Made by a program: the position numbers and the translations under genes. Of a DNA stretch of 7,993 nt, positions 1 to 6,920 are shown in pieces. Source of the stretch: Bacteroides fragilis (GTDB lineage: Bacteria > Bacillota > Clostridia > Lachnospirales > Lachnospiraceae). Location: NCBI GenBank assembly GCA_023664485.1, contig JAMPFK010000044.1, positions 1 to 7,993 on the forward strand, read 5' to 3'. Numbering within the stretch: position 1 is the first letter of the stretch; every line of letters starts with the position of its first letter. Under the pieces are notes generated by a model. It was not told where the DNA came from and searched no databases. It was given only the letters and a program-made list of their open reading frames with translations.

Positions 1-42
1 GTGATCAGGTACTTGTGCGTGAGACAAGACGAGAAAAAGTAG
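1..42 (+). CDS. rpsF: Small ribosomal subunit protein bS6, C-terminal end (partial)
   Basis: Reading frame 1 from the window edge gives VIRYLCVRQDEKK followed by TAG at 40-42. This matches the usual C-terminus of bS6, where the last strand reads VIRxLxVRxDE. bS6 binds bS18 and 16S rRNA in the platform of the 30S subunit. The rest of the gene lies upstream of the window. The next gene, ssb, starts 12 bases later, and rpsF-ssb-rpsR is the standard Firmicutes order, so the three are very likely co-transcribed. Only 13 residues are visible, so the identification depends on context as much as on sequence. Confidence 0.88.
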   Translation: MIRYLCVRQDEKK

Positions 43-54
43 AAAGAGGTACTT

Positions 55-498
55 ATGAATAAAGTTATTCTTATGGGGCGTTTGACAAGAGATCCTGAGG
101 TAAGGTACTCTCAGGGGGAAAACGCGACGGCAGTTGCCAGATATACATTAGCTGTTGACCGTAGATTTAATCGTAACGGAGACGAAAACACCGCGGATTT
201 TATTAACTGTGTCGCATTTGGCAGGGCAGGAGAATTTGCGGAGAAATATTTCCATAAGGGAATCAAGATTGCGATTACAGGACGCATCCAGACGGGCAGC
301 TATACCAATAAAGACGGCGTCAGGGTATATACGACCGACGTTGTTGTGGAAGAACAGGAATTTGCCGAGAGTAAGAACAGCAGTTCCGGCGGCGACGGAG
401 GCTTTTCCGGCGGCGGCAGCAGACCGGCTCCGGCGGCAGCAGGCGACGGCTTCATGAATATTCCTGACGGAATCGACGAGGAACTGCCATTTAACTAA
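55..498 (+). CDS. ssb: Single-stranded DNA-binding protein SSB
   Basis: 147-aa SSB that coats single-stranded DNA in replication, recombination and repair, and recruits partner proteins through its acidic tail. Residues 1 to about 108 form the OB fold, beginning MNKVILMGRLTRDPEVRY, with the conserved stretches FINCVAFGRAGEFAEKYFHKG and ITGRIQTGSY. A Gly/Ser/Ala/Pro-rich flexible linker follows (about 109-132), then an acidic tip, GIDEELPFN. The length is normal for the family. The ATG at 55 is preceded by AGAGG (45-49). One small oddity is that the chain ends in Phe-Asn; in Escherichia coli and Bacillus SSB the Phe is the last residue. The gene sits between rpsF and rpsR with short gaps, consistent with a single operon. 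Confidence 0.97.
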   Translation: MNKVILMGRLTRDPEVRYSQGENATAVARYTLAVDRRFNRNGDENTADFINCVAFGRAGEFAEKYFHKGIKIAITGRIQTGSYTNKDGVRVYTTDVVVEEQEFAESKNSSSGGDGGFSGGGSRPAPAAAGDGFMNIPDGIDEELPFN

Positions 499-520
499 TT
501 TTTGATAGGAGGTAAATGAT

Positions 521-784
521 ATGGCTTATAATAAAACAGAGAAGCCCGATTTCCCTGCAAAGAGAAAAGGCGGAATCCGCAGAAGAAAAAAAGTCTGCGT
601 ATTTTGCGGCAAGGATAATTTAATTGATTACAAAGATGTCAATAAATTAAAGAGATATGTGTCTGAAAGAGGCAAGATTCTGCCCAGAAGAATTACCGGA
701 AACTGCGCAAAGCATCAGAGAGCGCTGACAGTAGCGATCAAACGTGCAAGACATGTGGCGTTGATGCCTTATGTTCAGGACTAA
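521..784 (+). CDS. rpsR: Small ribosomal subunit protein bS18 (zinc-ligand C+ form)
   Basis: 87-aa bS18, a 30S platform protein that pairs with bS6. The body of the protein is typical, with DYKDVNKLKRYVSERGKILPRRITG and the terminal ALTVAIKRARHVALMPY region. It keeps four potential metal ligands, Cys26-x2-Cys29 and Cys62-x2-His65, so it is the C+ (zinc-binding) type of ribosomal protein. A strong AGGAGG (507-512) lies upstream of the ATG. It is the last gene of the rpsF-ssb-rpsR operon, and a rho-independent terminator follows 44 bases after its stop. Confidence 0.97.
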   Translation: MAYNKTEKPDFPAKRKGGIRRRKKVCVFCGKDNLIDYKDVNKLKRYVSERGKILPRRITGNCAKHQRALTVAIKRARHVALMPYVQD

Positions 785-827
785 ACGGTACGGTATCTGA
801 AAAGAATCGTCATAAGACGGCTGTTTC

Positions 828-860
828 AAAGGCGGAGTGTACAAAAGCTCCGCCTTTTTT
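828..860 (+). terminator. Rho-independent terminator after rpsR
   Basis: The arms GGCGGAG (831-837) and CTCCGCC (848-854) pair perfectly, extended by AAA/TTT, around a 10-base loop. A run of six T follows (855-860). This closes the rpsF-ssb-rpsR operon. Confidence 0.93.
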
Positions 861-891
861 CTATATGATGTCAAAAAAAGGGGAAATGAAA

Positions 892-907
892 CTACATATT
901 GATGTAG
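892..907. repeat. Short perfect inverted repeat upstream of the gdpP promoter
   Basis: CTACAT (892-897), ATTG spacer, ATGTAG (902-907). It overlaps the position where the -35 element of the gdpP promoter would lie. It could be an operator, but it is short and could also be chance. Confidence 0.4.
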
Positions 908-933
908 CATGAACTGGCAAAAAATGTTATACT
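905..933 (+). promoter_or_regulatory. Candidate extended -10 promoter for gdpP-rplI-dnaB
   Basis: The -10 element TATACT (928-933) is preceded by TGT (925-927), giving the extended TGnTATACT form. The matching -35 position (905-910, TAGCAT) is poor, as is common for extended -10 promoters. It lies 69 bases before the gdpP ATG and after the rpsR terminator, so it is well placed to start the second operon. Confidence 0.6.
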
Positions 934-1002
934 GATACTGTTATGGGATTAAAACTGGGGAAGTATGTAAACAGATAAAGAATATACGAATAAGAGGCTA
1001 TT

Positions 1003-3054
1003 ATGAAAAATAGTGTAAAATTAAAAGGAAGAATGAAGTTTTATCTGCAATCCTCTTTGTATTTGGGGTTTTTGCTGATCGCAGTGGATGTTTTGATTTA
1101 TTTTATCGATATCCGGGCGGGAGTGGTGCTGAGCTGCTTTATCATTTTTTACCTTGCCATCGTTCTTTCTTTGATGTTTTACAATAAACCGATTATTATC
1201 AATGAGCTGATCAGCTTTGCAACGCAGTACGGACAGATACAGCGGCGGCTGCTGCGGGATTTGGATCTGCCCCACGCGCTGCTTGACGAGAATGGCAAGA
1301 TTATCTGGACGAACATTGCTTTTGAGAAAGTCGTGGATAAGGAAAAAGGATACCGGAAATCGATCACCTCCCTTTTTCCAACGATTACAAAGGACAGGCT
1401 TCCCGGAAGCATCGATGAAGACGAGGTCGAATTCGATATCGATTATGGAGAGTACAATTATATCGCGAGACTCAAGAAGATTTCGTTAAAGGAGATGGCA
1501 GAGAACAGCGATATTATCGAGGCAAAGGGATATGACGGCTATTTAATTGCGCTGTATCTGTTTGATGAGACGGCTTTGAAGATCGCCCTGCGGGAGGTGG
1601 ACGACCAAAGCCTGGCGGTGGGGCTGATTTATCTGGATAACTATGAGGAAGCGCTCGAAAGCGTGGAGGAAGTCAGAAGGTCGCTTTTGGTTGCTTTGAT
1701 CGATAGAAAAGTGAATAAATATATCGCGGCATTGGACGGCATCTGCAGAAAGATGGAGAAAGATAAATATCTGGTTATTATGAAAAAGAAGTCCGTTTCC
1801 GTGCTGCAGGAAAACCGTTTTGACTTGTTAGAGGATGTAAAGACCGTCAATATTGGCAACGAAATGGCCGTTACGCTCAGTATCGGCGTCGGCATGAGCG
1901 GTCTGACTTATGCGCAGAATTATGAATTTGCCCGCAACGCGATCGATTTGGCGCTGGGGCGGGGCGGCGACCAGGCGGTTATGAAAATGCCGGAGAATGT
2001 CATTTATTACGGCGGCAAGAGCCAGCAGATCGAAAAGAGCACCCGCGTAAAGGCAAGGGTGAAGGCGCATGCCCTGAAAGAAATTATTTCTATTAAAGAC
2101 GAAGTTTATGTGATGGGGCACCGGCTCGGAGATACGGACAGTTTCGGCGCCGCGGTCGGCATCTACCGGATCGCAAAAACGCTGGGCAAACAGGCGCATA
2201 TCGTACTGAATGACGTTACGGCATCCATGCAGCCCATGGTCGATATGTTCCGGAATAACAGCGAATATGAGGATAACATGATCATAAACGGCGCACAGGC
2301 GCTTGAAATGATCGGAGGCAACGCGGTGCTCGTCGTTGTCGATGTCAATAAGCCGAGCATTACGGAATGCCCGGATCTGCTGAAACACTGTAATTCCATT
2401 GTCGTATTCGACCATCACAGGCAGGGCTCGGAGGTAATCGAGAACGCGACTTTATCTTATATCGAAGCGTACGCTTCCTCTACCTGCGAAATGGTCTCCG
2501 AGATTCTGCAGTATACGAGCGACACGCTGCGGATCAGGCCGGAAGAGGCAGACTGCATGTATGCGGGCATTATGATCGATACGGATAACTTTATGGCAAA
2601 GGCTGGTGTCAGAACCTTTGAGGCAGTCGCATTTCTGCGGCGCAATGGCGCGGATGTAACGAGGGTCCGTAAGCTGTTCCGTGACGATGCGATTGAATAT
2701 AAGACAAAGGCGGATGCGGTCAGCCAGGCGGAGATTTACCGGCAGTCATATGCGATAACCATATGCAGGGGCGAGCATGTGCAGAGCCCTACCGTCGTAG
2801 GCGCGCAGGCGGCCAATGAACTGTTGAATATTAAGGGGGTCAAGGCGAGTTTCGTTTTGACAGAATATAATGGAAAGATTTATATTTCGGCGCGTTCGAT
2901 CGATGAAGCGAACGTACAGGTAGTCATGGAGAGAATGGGCGGCGGCGGCCATATGAATGTAGCGGGCTGCCAGCTGGAATGCGATATACCGGACGGCATT
3001 GCGATTATTAAGAGAACGCTCGATACGATGATAGAAGAAGGAGAACTCAGTTAG
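1003..3054 (+). CDS. gdpP: Cyclic-di-AMP phosphodiesterase GdpP (DHH/DHHA1, membrane-bound)
   Basis: 683-aa membrane phosphodiesterase. The family (B. subtilis GdpP/YybT) hydrolyses the second messenger c-di-AMP to pApA, controlling potassium/osmotic balance and cell-wall stress. Two membrane helices lie at about 14-36 and 39-60. A PAS-like domain starts near residue 85. A degenerate GGDEF domain spans about 204-335, with EKDKYLVI where GGDEF would be. The catalytic DHH domain carries metal-ligand motifs His373-x3-Asp377-x-Asp379, Asp447, Asp470-His471-His472 and Asp526. The DHHA1 domain ends with GGGGH (646-650). All catalytic motifs are present, so the enzyme should be active. The start has AAGAGG about seven bases upstream. 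The rplI ATG follows 15 bases after the stop, and the order gdpP-rplI-dnaB matches the Bacillus operon. Confidence 0.96.
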   Translation: MKNSVKLKGRMKFYLQSSLYLGFLLIAVDVLIYFIDIRAGVVLSCFIIFYLAIVLSLMFYNKPIIINELISFATQYGQIQRRLLRDLDLPHALLDENGKIIWTNIAFEKVVDKEKGYRKSITSLFPTITKDRLPGSIDEDEVEFDIDYGEYNYIARLKKISLKEMAENSDIIEAKGYDGYLIALYLFDETALKIALREVDDQSLAVGLIYLDNYEEALESVEEVRRSLLVALIDRKVNKYIAALDGICRKMEKDKYLVIMKKKSVSVLQENRFDLLEDVKTVNIGNEMAVTLSIGVGMSGLTYAQNYEFARNAIDLALGRGGDQAVMKMPENVIYYGGKSQQIEKSTRVKARVKAHALKEIISIKDEVYVMGHRLGDTDSFGAAVGIYRIAKTLGKQAHIVLNDVTASMQPMVDMFRNNSEYEDNMIINGAQALEMIGGNAVLVVVDVNKPSITECPDLLKHCNSIVVFDHHRQGSEVIENATLSYIEAYASSTCEMVSEILQYTSDTLRIRPEEADCMYAGIMIDTDNFMAKAGVRTFEAVAFLRRNGADVTRVRKLFRDDAIEYKTKADAVSQAEIYRQSYAITICRGEHVQSPTVVGAQAANELLNIKGVKASFVLTEYNGKIYISARSIDEANVQVVMERMGGGGHMNVAGCQLECDIPDGIAIIKRTLDTMIEEGELS

Positions 3055-3069
3055 CGGAGGTATATAGTT

Positions 3070-3516
3070 ATGAAAGTCATTTTATTGCAGGATGTAAAGT
3101 CATTGGGGAAAAAAGGTGAAATTGTCGAGGTCAGCGACGGCTATGCGAGGAATTTTGTATTGCCTAAAAAGCTGGGCGTCGAGGCGAATGCCAAAAACCG
3201 GAACGATTTGAAGCTGCAGAAAGCGAACGAGGAGAAAATTGCGAAGGAGCAGCTGGAAGCGGCGCAGGAACTCGCAAGGGTCATAGCGGAGAAAGAAGTC
3301 GTCGTAAAGATGAAATCCGGCGAAGGCGGCAGGACATTCGGTTCCATTGCTTCCAGGGAAATTGCCGAGGAGGCGAAGAAACAGTGCGGACTGGAACTGG
3401 ATAAGAAAAAGATTCAGCTTCCGGAGGCGATTAAGGCGCTCGGCGCTTATGAGGTCAATGTGAAGCTTCATACGAAAGTAATGGGAAAACTGAAAGTAAA
3501 AGTCGTTGAAGAATAG
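3070..3516 (+). CDS. rplI: Large ribosomal subunit protein bL9
   Basis: 148-aa bL9, which binds 23S rRNA near the L1 stalk base and extends across to neighbouring ribosomes. The N-terminal domain shows the family signature, with KVILLQDVKSLGKKGEIVEV and DGYARNFVLPK. The long connecting helix (about 41-75, rich in Lys/Glu/Ala) leads into a C-terminal domain with GRTFGSI and IKALGAYEVNVKLH. The length is typical. GGAGG at 3056-3060 lies nine bases before the ATG. It is sandwiched between gdpP and dnaB with gaps of 15 and about 20 bases, so it is translated from the same message. Confidence 0.97.
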   Translation: MKVILLQDVKSLGKKGEIVEVSDGYARNFVLPKKLGVEANAKNRNDLKLQKANEEKIAKEQLEAAQELARVIAEKEVVVKMKSGEGGRTFGSIASREIAEEAKKQCGLELDKKKIQLPEAIKALGAYEVNVKLHTKVMGKLKVKVVEE

Positions 3517-3536
3517 AAAAAGGGATGGGAACTGAA

Positions 3537-4880
3537 ATGCCACAGATGGCGGAAGAGGCGCTGCTTAAAAGAATATTGCCGCACAGCATTGAGGCGGAAC
3601 AGGCGGTCATCGGTTCCATGCTTATGGATCGGGAGGCGATCGTTGTAGCTTCGGAAATCGTTACGGGAGACGACTTTTACAGTAAGCAGTACGGTATTCT
3701 TTTTGAGACGATGGTGGAGCTCAACGATGAGGGAAAGCCGGTCGATCTGGTAACGCTGCAGGACAGATTGAAAGAAAAAGATGTGCCGCCCGAAGTCAGC
3801 AGCCTGGAATTTGTGAAGGACCTGCTTACGGCAATCGTGACCTCCGCCAATATCAAATACTATGCGAATATCGTAGCGGAGAAGTCTACGCTGCGCCGTC
3901 TGATCAGGTTAAATGAAGAGATTGCCAATACCTGTTATGCAGGAAAAGAAAGTCTGGAAGTCATTCTGGAGGATACGGAAAAAAGAGTATTCGATCTGGT
4001 ACAGCGCAGGAATATGGACGATTTTGTGCCGATCAGGCAGATCGTTATGAACGCGATGGACCGCATCGAAAAGGCGTCCCATAATAAAGGAAATGTAACG
4101 GGCGTTGCGACGGGTTTTATCGATCTGGATTATAAGACAGCCGGCATGCAGCCTTCGGATCTGATTTTGATCGCTGCCCGGCCATCCATGGGAAAGACTG
4201 CCTTTGTCCTGAATATCGCGGAATATGTCGCTTTCCGGCAGAATCAGACGGTGGCAGTTTTCAGTCTGGAAATGTCCAGGGAGCAGCTTGTGAACAGGCT
4301 TTTTTCAATGGAGTCCAAAGTGGATTCCCAGCATTTGCGGACCGGCAATCTTTCGGATGATGAATGGGAGAAGCTTATCGAAAGCGCCGGTATCATCGGC
4401 AAGTCGAATCTGATTATCGACGATACGCCCGGCATCAGCATTTCAGAGCTTCGTTCCAAGTGCCGTAAATATAAACTGGAGCATCATCTGGATATGGTCA
4501 TCATCGATTACTTACAGCTGATGACGGGAAGCGGCCGCAATACCGATTCCAGACAGCAGGAAATATCCGATATCTCCCGCTCGTTGAAAGCGCTGGCCAG
4601 AGAGCTGAACGTGCCGGTACTGGCGTTGTCGCAGCTCAGCCGTGCGGTGGAGCAGAGGCCGGACCACAGGCCGATGCTTTCAGATCTGCGTGAATCCGGA
4701 GCGATTGAACAGGATGCCGATGTGGTAATGTTCATCTACCGCGATGAGTATTATAATAAGGATACGGACAGGAAAAATATCTCGGAAATTATCATAGCAA
4801 AACAGAGGAACGGCCCTATCGGTACGGTAGAACTGGTATGGCTGCCGGATTATACCAAGTTTGGCAATTTACAGCGGTAA
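3537..4880 (+). CDS. dnaB: Replicative DNA helicase DnaB (DnaC in Bacillus)
   Basis: Hexameric 5'-3' helicase that unwinds the replication fork. The N-terminal domain begins LPHSIEAEQAVIGSMLMD and mediates primase contact. The RecA-like ATPase domain starts near GVATGFIDLD. Numbered from the ATG at 3525, Walker A is ARPSMGKT (218-225), Walker B is MVIIDYLQL (324-332), and the C-terminal motif is AKQRNGPIGTVEL. No intein interrupts the gene. The start is uncertain. The ATG at 3525 abuts AAAAAGGG with no spacing, so I prefer 3537, which gives 447 aa and has purine-rich sequence upstream. A third candidate is the ATG at 3546. It is the last gene of the gdpP-rplI-dnaB operon and a terminator follows. 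Confidence 0.96.
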   Translation: MPQMAEEALLKRILPHSIEAEQAVIGSMLMDREAIVVASEIVTGDDFYSKQYGILFETMVELNDEGKPVDLVTLQDRLKEKDVPPEVSSLEFVKDLLTAIVTSANIKYYANIVAEKSTLRRLIRLNEEIANTCYAGKESLEVILEDTEKRVFDLVQRRNMDDFVPIRQIVMNAMDRIEKASHNKGNVTGVATGFIDLDYKTAGMQPSDLILIAARPSMGKTAFVLNIAEYVAFRQNQTVAVFSLEMSREQLVNRLFSMESKVDSQHLRTGNLSDDEWEKLIESAGIIGKSNLIIDDTPGISISELRSKCRKYKLEHHLDMVIIDYLQLMTGSGRNTDSRQQEISDISRSLKALARELNVPVLALSQLSRAVEQRPDHRPMLSDLRESGAIEQDADVVMFIYRDEYYNKDTDRKNISEIIIAKQRNGPIGTVELVWLPDYTKFGNLQR

Positions 4881-4893
4881 TGATAAAGAGAAG

Positions 4894-4910
4894 TTGTACA
4901 GTCGGTACAA
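4894..4910. promoter_or_regulatory. Palindrome TTGTAC-N5-GTACAA upstream of the MerR-type gene
   Basis: A perfect 6-bp inverted repeat with a 5-base spacer lies between the dnaB stop and the terminator, about 76 bases before the MerR-type gene. Its dyad form suits a dimeric regulator and it could be an autoregulatory operator. TTGTAC could also be a -35 element, but the -10 at a 17-base spacing (TACGAA) is weak. The role is inferred. Confidence 0.45.
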
Positions 4911-4928
4911 ATAAACTACGAACAAAAG

Positions 4929-4956
4929 AGACAGGCCTGAGCAGGCTTGTCTTTTC
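4929..4956 (+). terminator. Rho-independent terminator after dnaB
   Basis: AGACAGGCCTG (4929-4939) pairs with CAGGCTTGTCT (4942-4952), one G-T wobble included, with a tight loop, and is followed by TTTTC. It ends the gdpP-rplI-dnaB message. It also sits within the leader of the next gene, where it could attenuate read-through. Confidence 0.82.
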
Positions 4957-4985
4957 GCGCTTAATGGGCAGAAAGGGGAAGAGAG

Positions 4986-5630
4986 ATGAAGCAGGAAACA
5001 TTATTGATTTCAGAGGCGGCAAAACAGGTTCAGGTGGAGAGCCACGTTCTGCGCTATTGGGAAGAGGAATTGCAGCTTCCGATCAAAAGAAATGACATGG
5101 GACACCGTTATTATACGATGGAGGATGTGAAACAGTTCAGAGAAATTAAATTGTTGAAGGAACAGGGCTTGCAGCTGAAGGCGATTAAAAATATTTTACA
5201 GAAAGAAAGCGGCGGGACGGATACGGCGGACAAGCCGGAGGAGGGCGCTGCAGCCTCCAAAGAGGAGATATCTGCGGAAGAAAAAGCGATAGATTATATC
5301 ATCGGAAGGAAGCAGAAATATATCGTTTCGCTATCAGAGGAGGCGGGCCGGGAAGAAAAAGCGAATCGTTTACAATATCTGCTCCAGCATATGATGGTGG
5401 AATCGGTCAGGAACGCCAATAAAGAGCTTTGTACGGAGATTAAGGAAAGTCTTTTAAAAGAATTGGATTATCAGTTCCGTATGCGGGAAGAACGCGAGGA
5501 AGAGCACTGGAAAAAGGAAGAGGAGCATTACAGAAAAGTCGATGAAATGCTGCGGCAGCATTATAAACACAGGGAAAAGCCGGTGAAACCCAGGAAGGAA
5601 CGGAAGAAAGGCGGATTTTTAAAGCATTGA
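4986..5630 (+). CDS. MerR-type HTH protein with charged helical tail (RacA-like architecture)
   Basis: 214-aa soluble protein. Residues about 5-72 are a MerR-like winged helix-turn-helix, with LISEAAKQVQVESHVLRYWEEE and the wing segment MGHRYYTMEDV. An acidic low-complexity linker (73-100) leads to a predicted helix (100-160). A very charged coiled-coil-like stretch follows (162-195), then a basic tail, KPVKPRKERKKGG. There is no obvious ligand domain or metal-binding cysteine set, so it is unlikely to be a classical metal or drug sensor. The layout recalls B. subtilis RacA, a DNA-binding chromosome-organising protein, but no specific function can be assigned. AAAGGGG lies just upstream of the ATG. 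Only about 30 bases separate it from the dnaB terminator, so it is probably expressed by read-through or from a promoter before that hairpin. Confidence 0.85.
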   Translation: MKQETLLISEAAKQVQVESHVLRYWEEELQLPIKRNDMGHRYYTMEDVKQFREIKLLKEQGLQLKAIKNILQKESGGTDTADKPEEGAAASKEEISAEEKAIDYIIGRKQKYIVSLSEEAGREEKANRLQYLLQHMMVESVRNANKELCTEIKESLLKELDYQFRMREEREEEHWKKEEEHYRKVDEMLRQHYKHREKPVKPRKERKKGGFLKH

Positions 5631-5673
5631 CGGGAAAACCTCAGTAATGGATTATGGGCCGCCCTCGCCGTAT

Positions 5674-5714
5674 AAAAAAAGCATTCAGCCTTTCTAAAAG
5701 GGAGAATGCTTTTT
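5674..5714. terminator. Bidirectional terminator between the convergent units
   Basis: GCATTC (5681-5686) pairs with GAATGC (5704-5709). After a 2x2 internal mismatch, CCTTT pairs with AAAGG around a three-base loop. A run of seven A precedes it and a run of five T follows, so it has a U-tract on both strands. It can stop both the MerR-type gene (+) and the ferredoxin gene (-). Confidence 0.85.
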
Positions 5715-5744
5715 GGCGTGTGCCAGCCGATACACGCTCTTTTT
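5715..5744 (+). terminator. Second, tandem terminator on the + strand
   Basis: GCGTGT (5716-5721) pairs with ACACGC (5732-5737) around a 10-base loop, followed by TCTTTTT. It backs up the previous terminator against + strand read-through into the ferredoxin gene. Confidence 0.6.
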
Positions 5745-5768
5745 CAATCATTCGTCTGCGCTTATCTG

Positions 5769-5939
5769 TTAAGCCTGAGAAATAGCGCCGGTCGGGCAGG
5801 TTCCTGCACAAGAACCGCAATCGATGCATTTGTCGGCATCGATCTCAAATTTGCCGTCGCCCATACTGATTGCGCCCACCGGACACTGAGCCTCGCAAGC
5901 GCCGCAGGCTACACAAGCATCACCAATTACATAAGCCAT
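5769..5939 (-). CDS. 2[4Fe-4S] ferredoxin, clostridial type
   Basis: 56-aa low-potential electron carrier. It has two cluster motifs: Cys9-x2-Cys12-x2-Cys15-x3-Cys19-Pro and Cys38-x2-Cys41-x2-Cys44-x3-Cys48-Pro. These are the two half-repeats of the classical clostridial ferredoxin, with VGAIS and TGAIS after each. The ATG at 5939 is chosen because AAAGGAGG lies nine bases upstream. The open frame extends 43 codons further, but that part is AT-rich leader containing the promoter. It is encoded after pflA on the same strand with its own promoter, and ends at the bidirectional terminator. It may supply electrons to the radical-SAM activase next door as well as to general ferredoxin-dependent metabolism; that link is inferred from position only. 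Confidence 0.95.
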   Translation of the reverse strand: MAYVIGDACVACGACEAQCPVGAISMGDGKFEIDADKCIDCGSCAGTCPTGAISQA

Positions 5940-5994
5940 AGTCATTATCCTCCTTTTATCATGCAAAGCATTTGATATAAATTTATCAATTATC

Positions 5995-6023
5995 ATTATA
6001 ATAGCAAAGCCGCGATTATACAA
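5995..6023 (-). promoter_or_regulatory. Promoter of the ferredoxin gene
   Basis: On the - strand, TTGTAT (6023-6018), a 17-base spacer and a perfect -10 TATAAT (6000-5995) are followed by an AT-rich leader and the start codon at 5939. This is a sigma-A type promoter located between pflA and the ferredoxin gene. Confidence 0.72.
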
Positions 6024-6064
6024 GTATATCTTCACAGGGAAAGATAAAAAGTTTTGCCGGATGT

Positions 6065-6829
6065 TCAAAATCGTTCCGCAAGCTCTTCGCGGCGTTTGCG
6101 TATGCCGTTCAGGATTACTTCCTTCTTTTCGAGCAGCGCTTTTTTCTCCATGGCGGGAACGCCCTTCAGCTTATATTCCACGCCTAATTTTTCATATTTG
6201 CTTTCTCCCATTGTATGATAGGGGAGCGCGTCTAATGCCTTTAAGTTCTTAAATTCCCCGATAAAATAGCCGAGCTGGTACAAATACTTATCGTCGTCGG
6301 TAAGGCCCGGTACGATGACGTGGCGAATCCACATATCTACTTTTTTTTCATTCAGATATCTGGCAAAAGCGAGGATACCGTCGTTTGGCTGTGAAGTCAG
6401 TTCCTTATGCTTTTCAGGATCGATATGTTTGATATCCAGCATAACGAGATCCGTTAAGGTCATCAGCTTATCCAGTTTGGCGAGCCATTCCGGGTTGGCA
6501 TTGGGTTTGTAGGCGATGCCGGACGAATCGATACAGGTGTGAATGTTCTTCTGTTTGGCAAGCGTAAAGAGATCGAGCAGAAAATCGACCTGCATCAGCG
6601 GCTCGCCGCCCGTTACGGTAATGCCTCCGCCTTTGTAGAAACTGATGTTCCGTTCATACTGTTCAATGATATAGGCAGGTTCCATCAAGGTGCCTCCGTT
6701 CATTTCCCAGGTATCGGGATTGTGGCAATAAGCACATCTCATCGGACAGCCCTGTACAAAAACGACAAATCTGACGCCGGGGCCGTCTACGGTTCCAAAA
6801 CTTTCTAAAGAGTGAATTCTTCCCTGCAT
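6065..6829 (-). CDS. pflA: Pyruvate formate-lyase activating enzyme (radical SAM)
   Basis: 254-aa glycyl-radical activase. It uses a [4Fe-4S] cluster and S-adenosylmethionine to abstract a hydrogen from the PFL glycine. The radical-SAM cluster motif is Cys28-x3-Cys32-x2-Cys35, within VQGCPMRCAYCHNPDTW. The GGEP SAM-binding motif is at 74-77. The N-terminal GRIHSLESFGTVDGPGVRF is diagnostic of PFL activases, which lack the extra ferredoxin insert of other glycyl-radical activases. The length is typical. GAAGG lies about seven bases before the ATG. It sits just downstream of the PFL subunit genes on the same strand but behind a terminator, so it is likely transcribed mainly from its own promoter. 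Its presumed substrate is the separate 80-aa radical-domain protein encoded upstream. Confidence 0.97.
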   Translation of the reverse strand: MQGRIHSLESFGTVDGPGVRFVVFVQGCPMRCAYCHNPDTWEMNGGTLMEPAYIIEQYERNISFYKGGGITVTGGEPLMQVDFLLDLFTLAKQKNIHTCIDSSGIAYKPNANPEWLAKLDKLMTLTDLVMLDIKHIDPEKHKELTSQPNDGILAFARYLNEKKVDMWIRHVIVPGLTDDDKYLYQLGYFIGEFKNLKALDALPYHTMGESKYEKLGVEYKLKGVPAMEKKALLEKKEVILNGIRKRREELAERF

Positions 6830-6867
6830 AATAGCGCCTTCTTTCTACTTTTATCATGTTAAGGTAT

Positions 6868-6896
6868 AGTATAACCTCTGCCGGATAAAAAAACCA
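6868..6896 (-). promoter_or_regulatory. Candidate promoter of pflA
   Basis: On the - strand, -10 TATACT (6873-6868) lies 39 bases before the pflA ATG. A 17-base spacer leads to a weak -35, TGGTTT (6896-6891). It is placed after the terminator of the PFL subunit genes. Confidence 0.5.
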
Positions 6897-6920
6897 GCTT
6901 TTTGTATAGAATTCACGTTT

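Noticed and set aside
7..57. Repeated AGGTACTT before and at the ssb start (8-15 and 47-54)
   Set aside because: One copy is inside the conserved bS6 coding end and the other contains the ssb ribosome binding region; a chance short repeat is the simplest explanation.
785..1002. c-di-AMP riboswitch or structured leader ahead of gdpP
   Set aside because: The stretch holds the rpsR terminator, a small dyad and a promoter. The remaining leader of about 60 bases is too short and shows no riboswitch-like pairing.
1828..2418. 196-aa open frame antisense to gdpP
   Set aside because: It lies wholly opposite a strongly conserved catalytic region, resembles no known protein and has no convincing start signals; it is a codon-composition shadow.
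5940..6068. N-terminal extension of the ferredoxin to 99 aa
   Set aside because: The extra 43 codons cover the promoter and leader, and the ATG at 5939 has a near-ideal ribosome binding site. Clostridial ferredoxins are about 55 aa.
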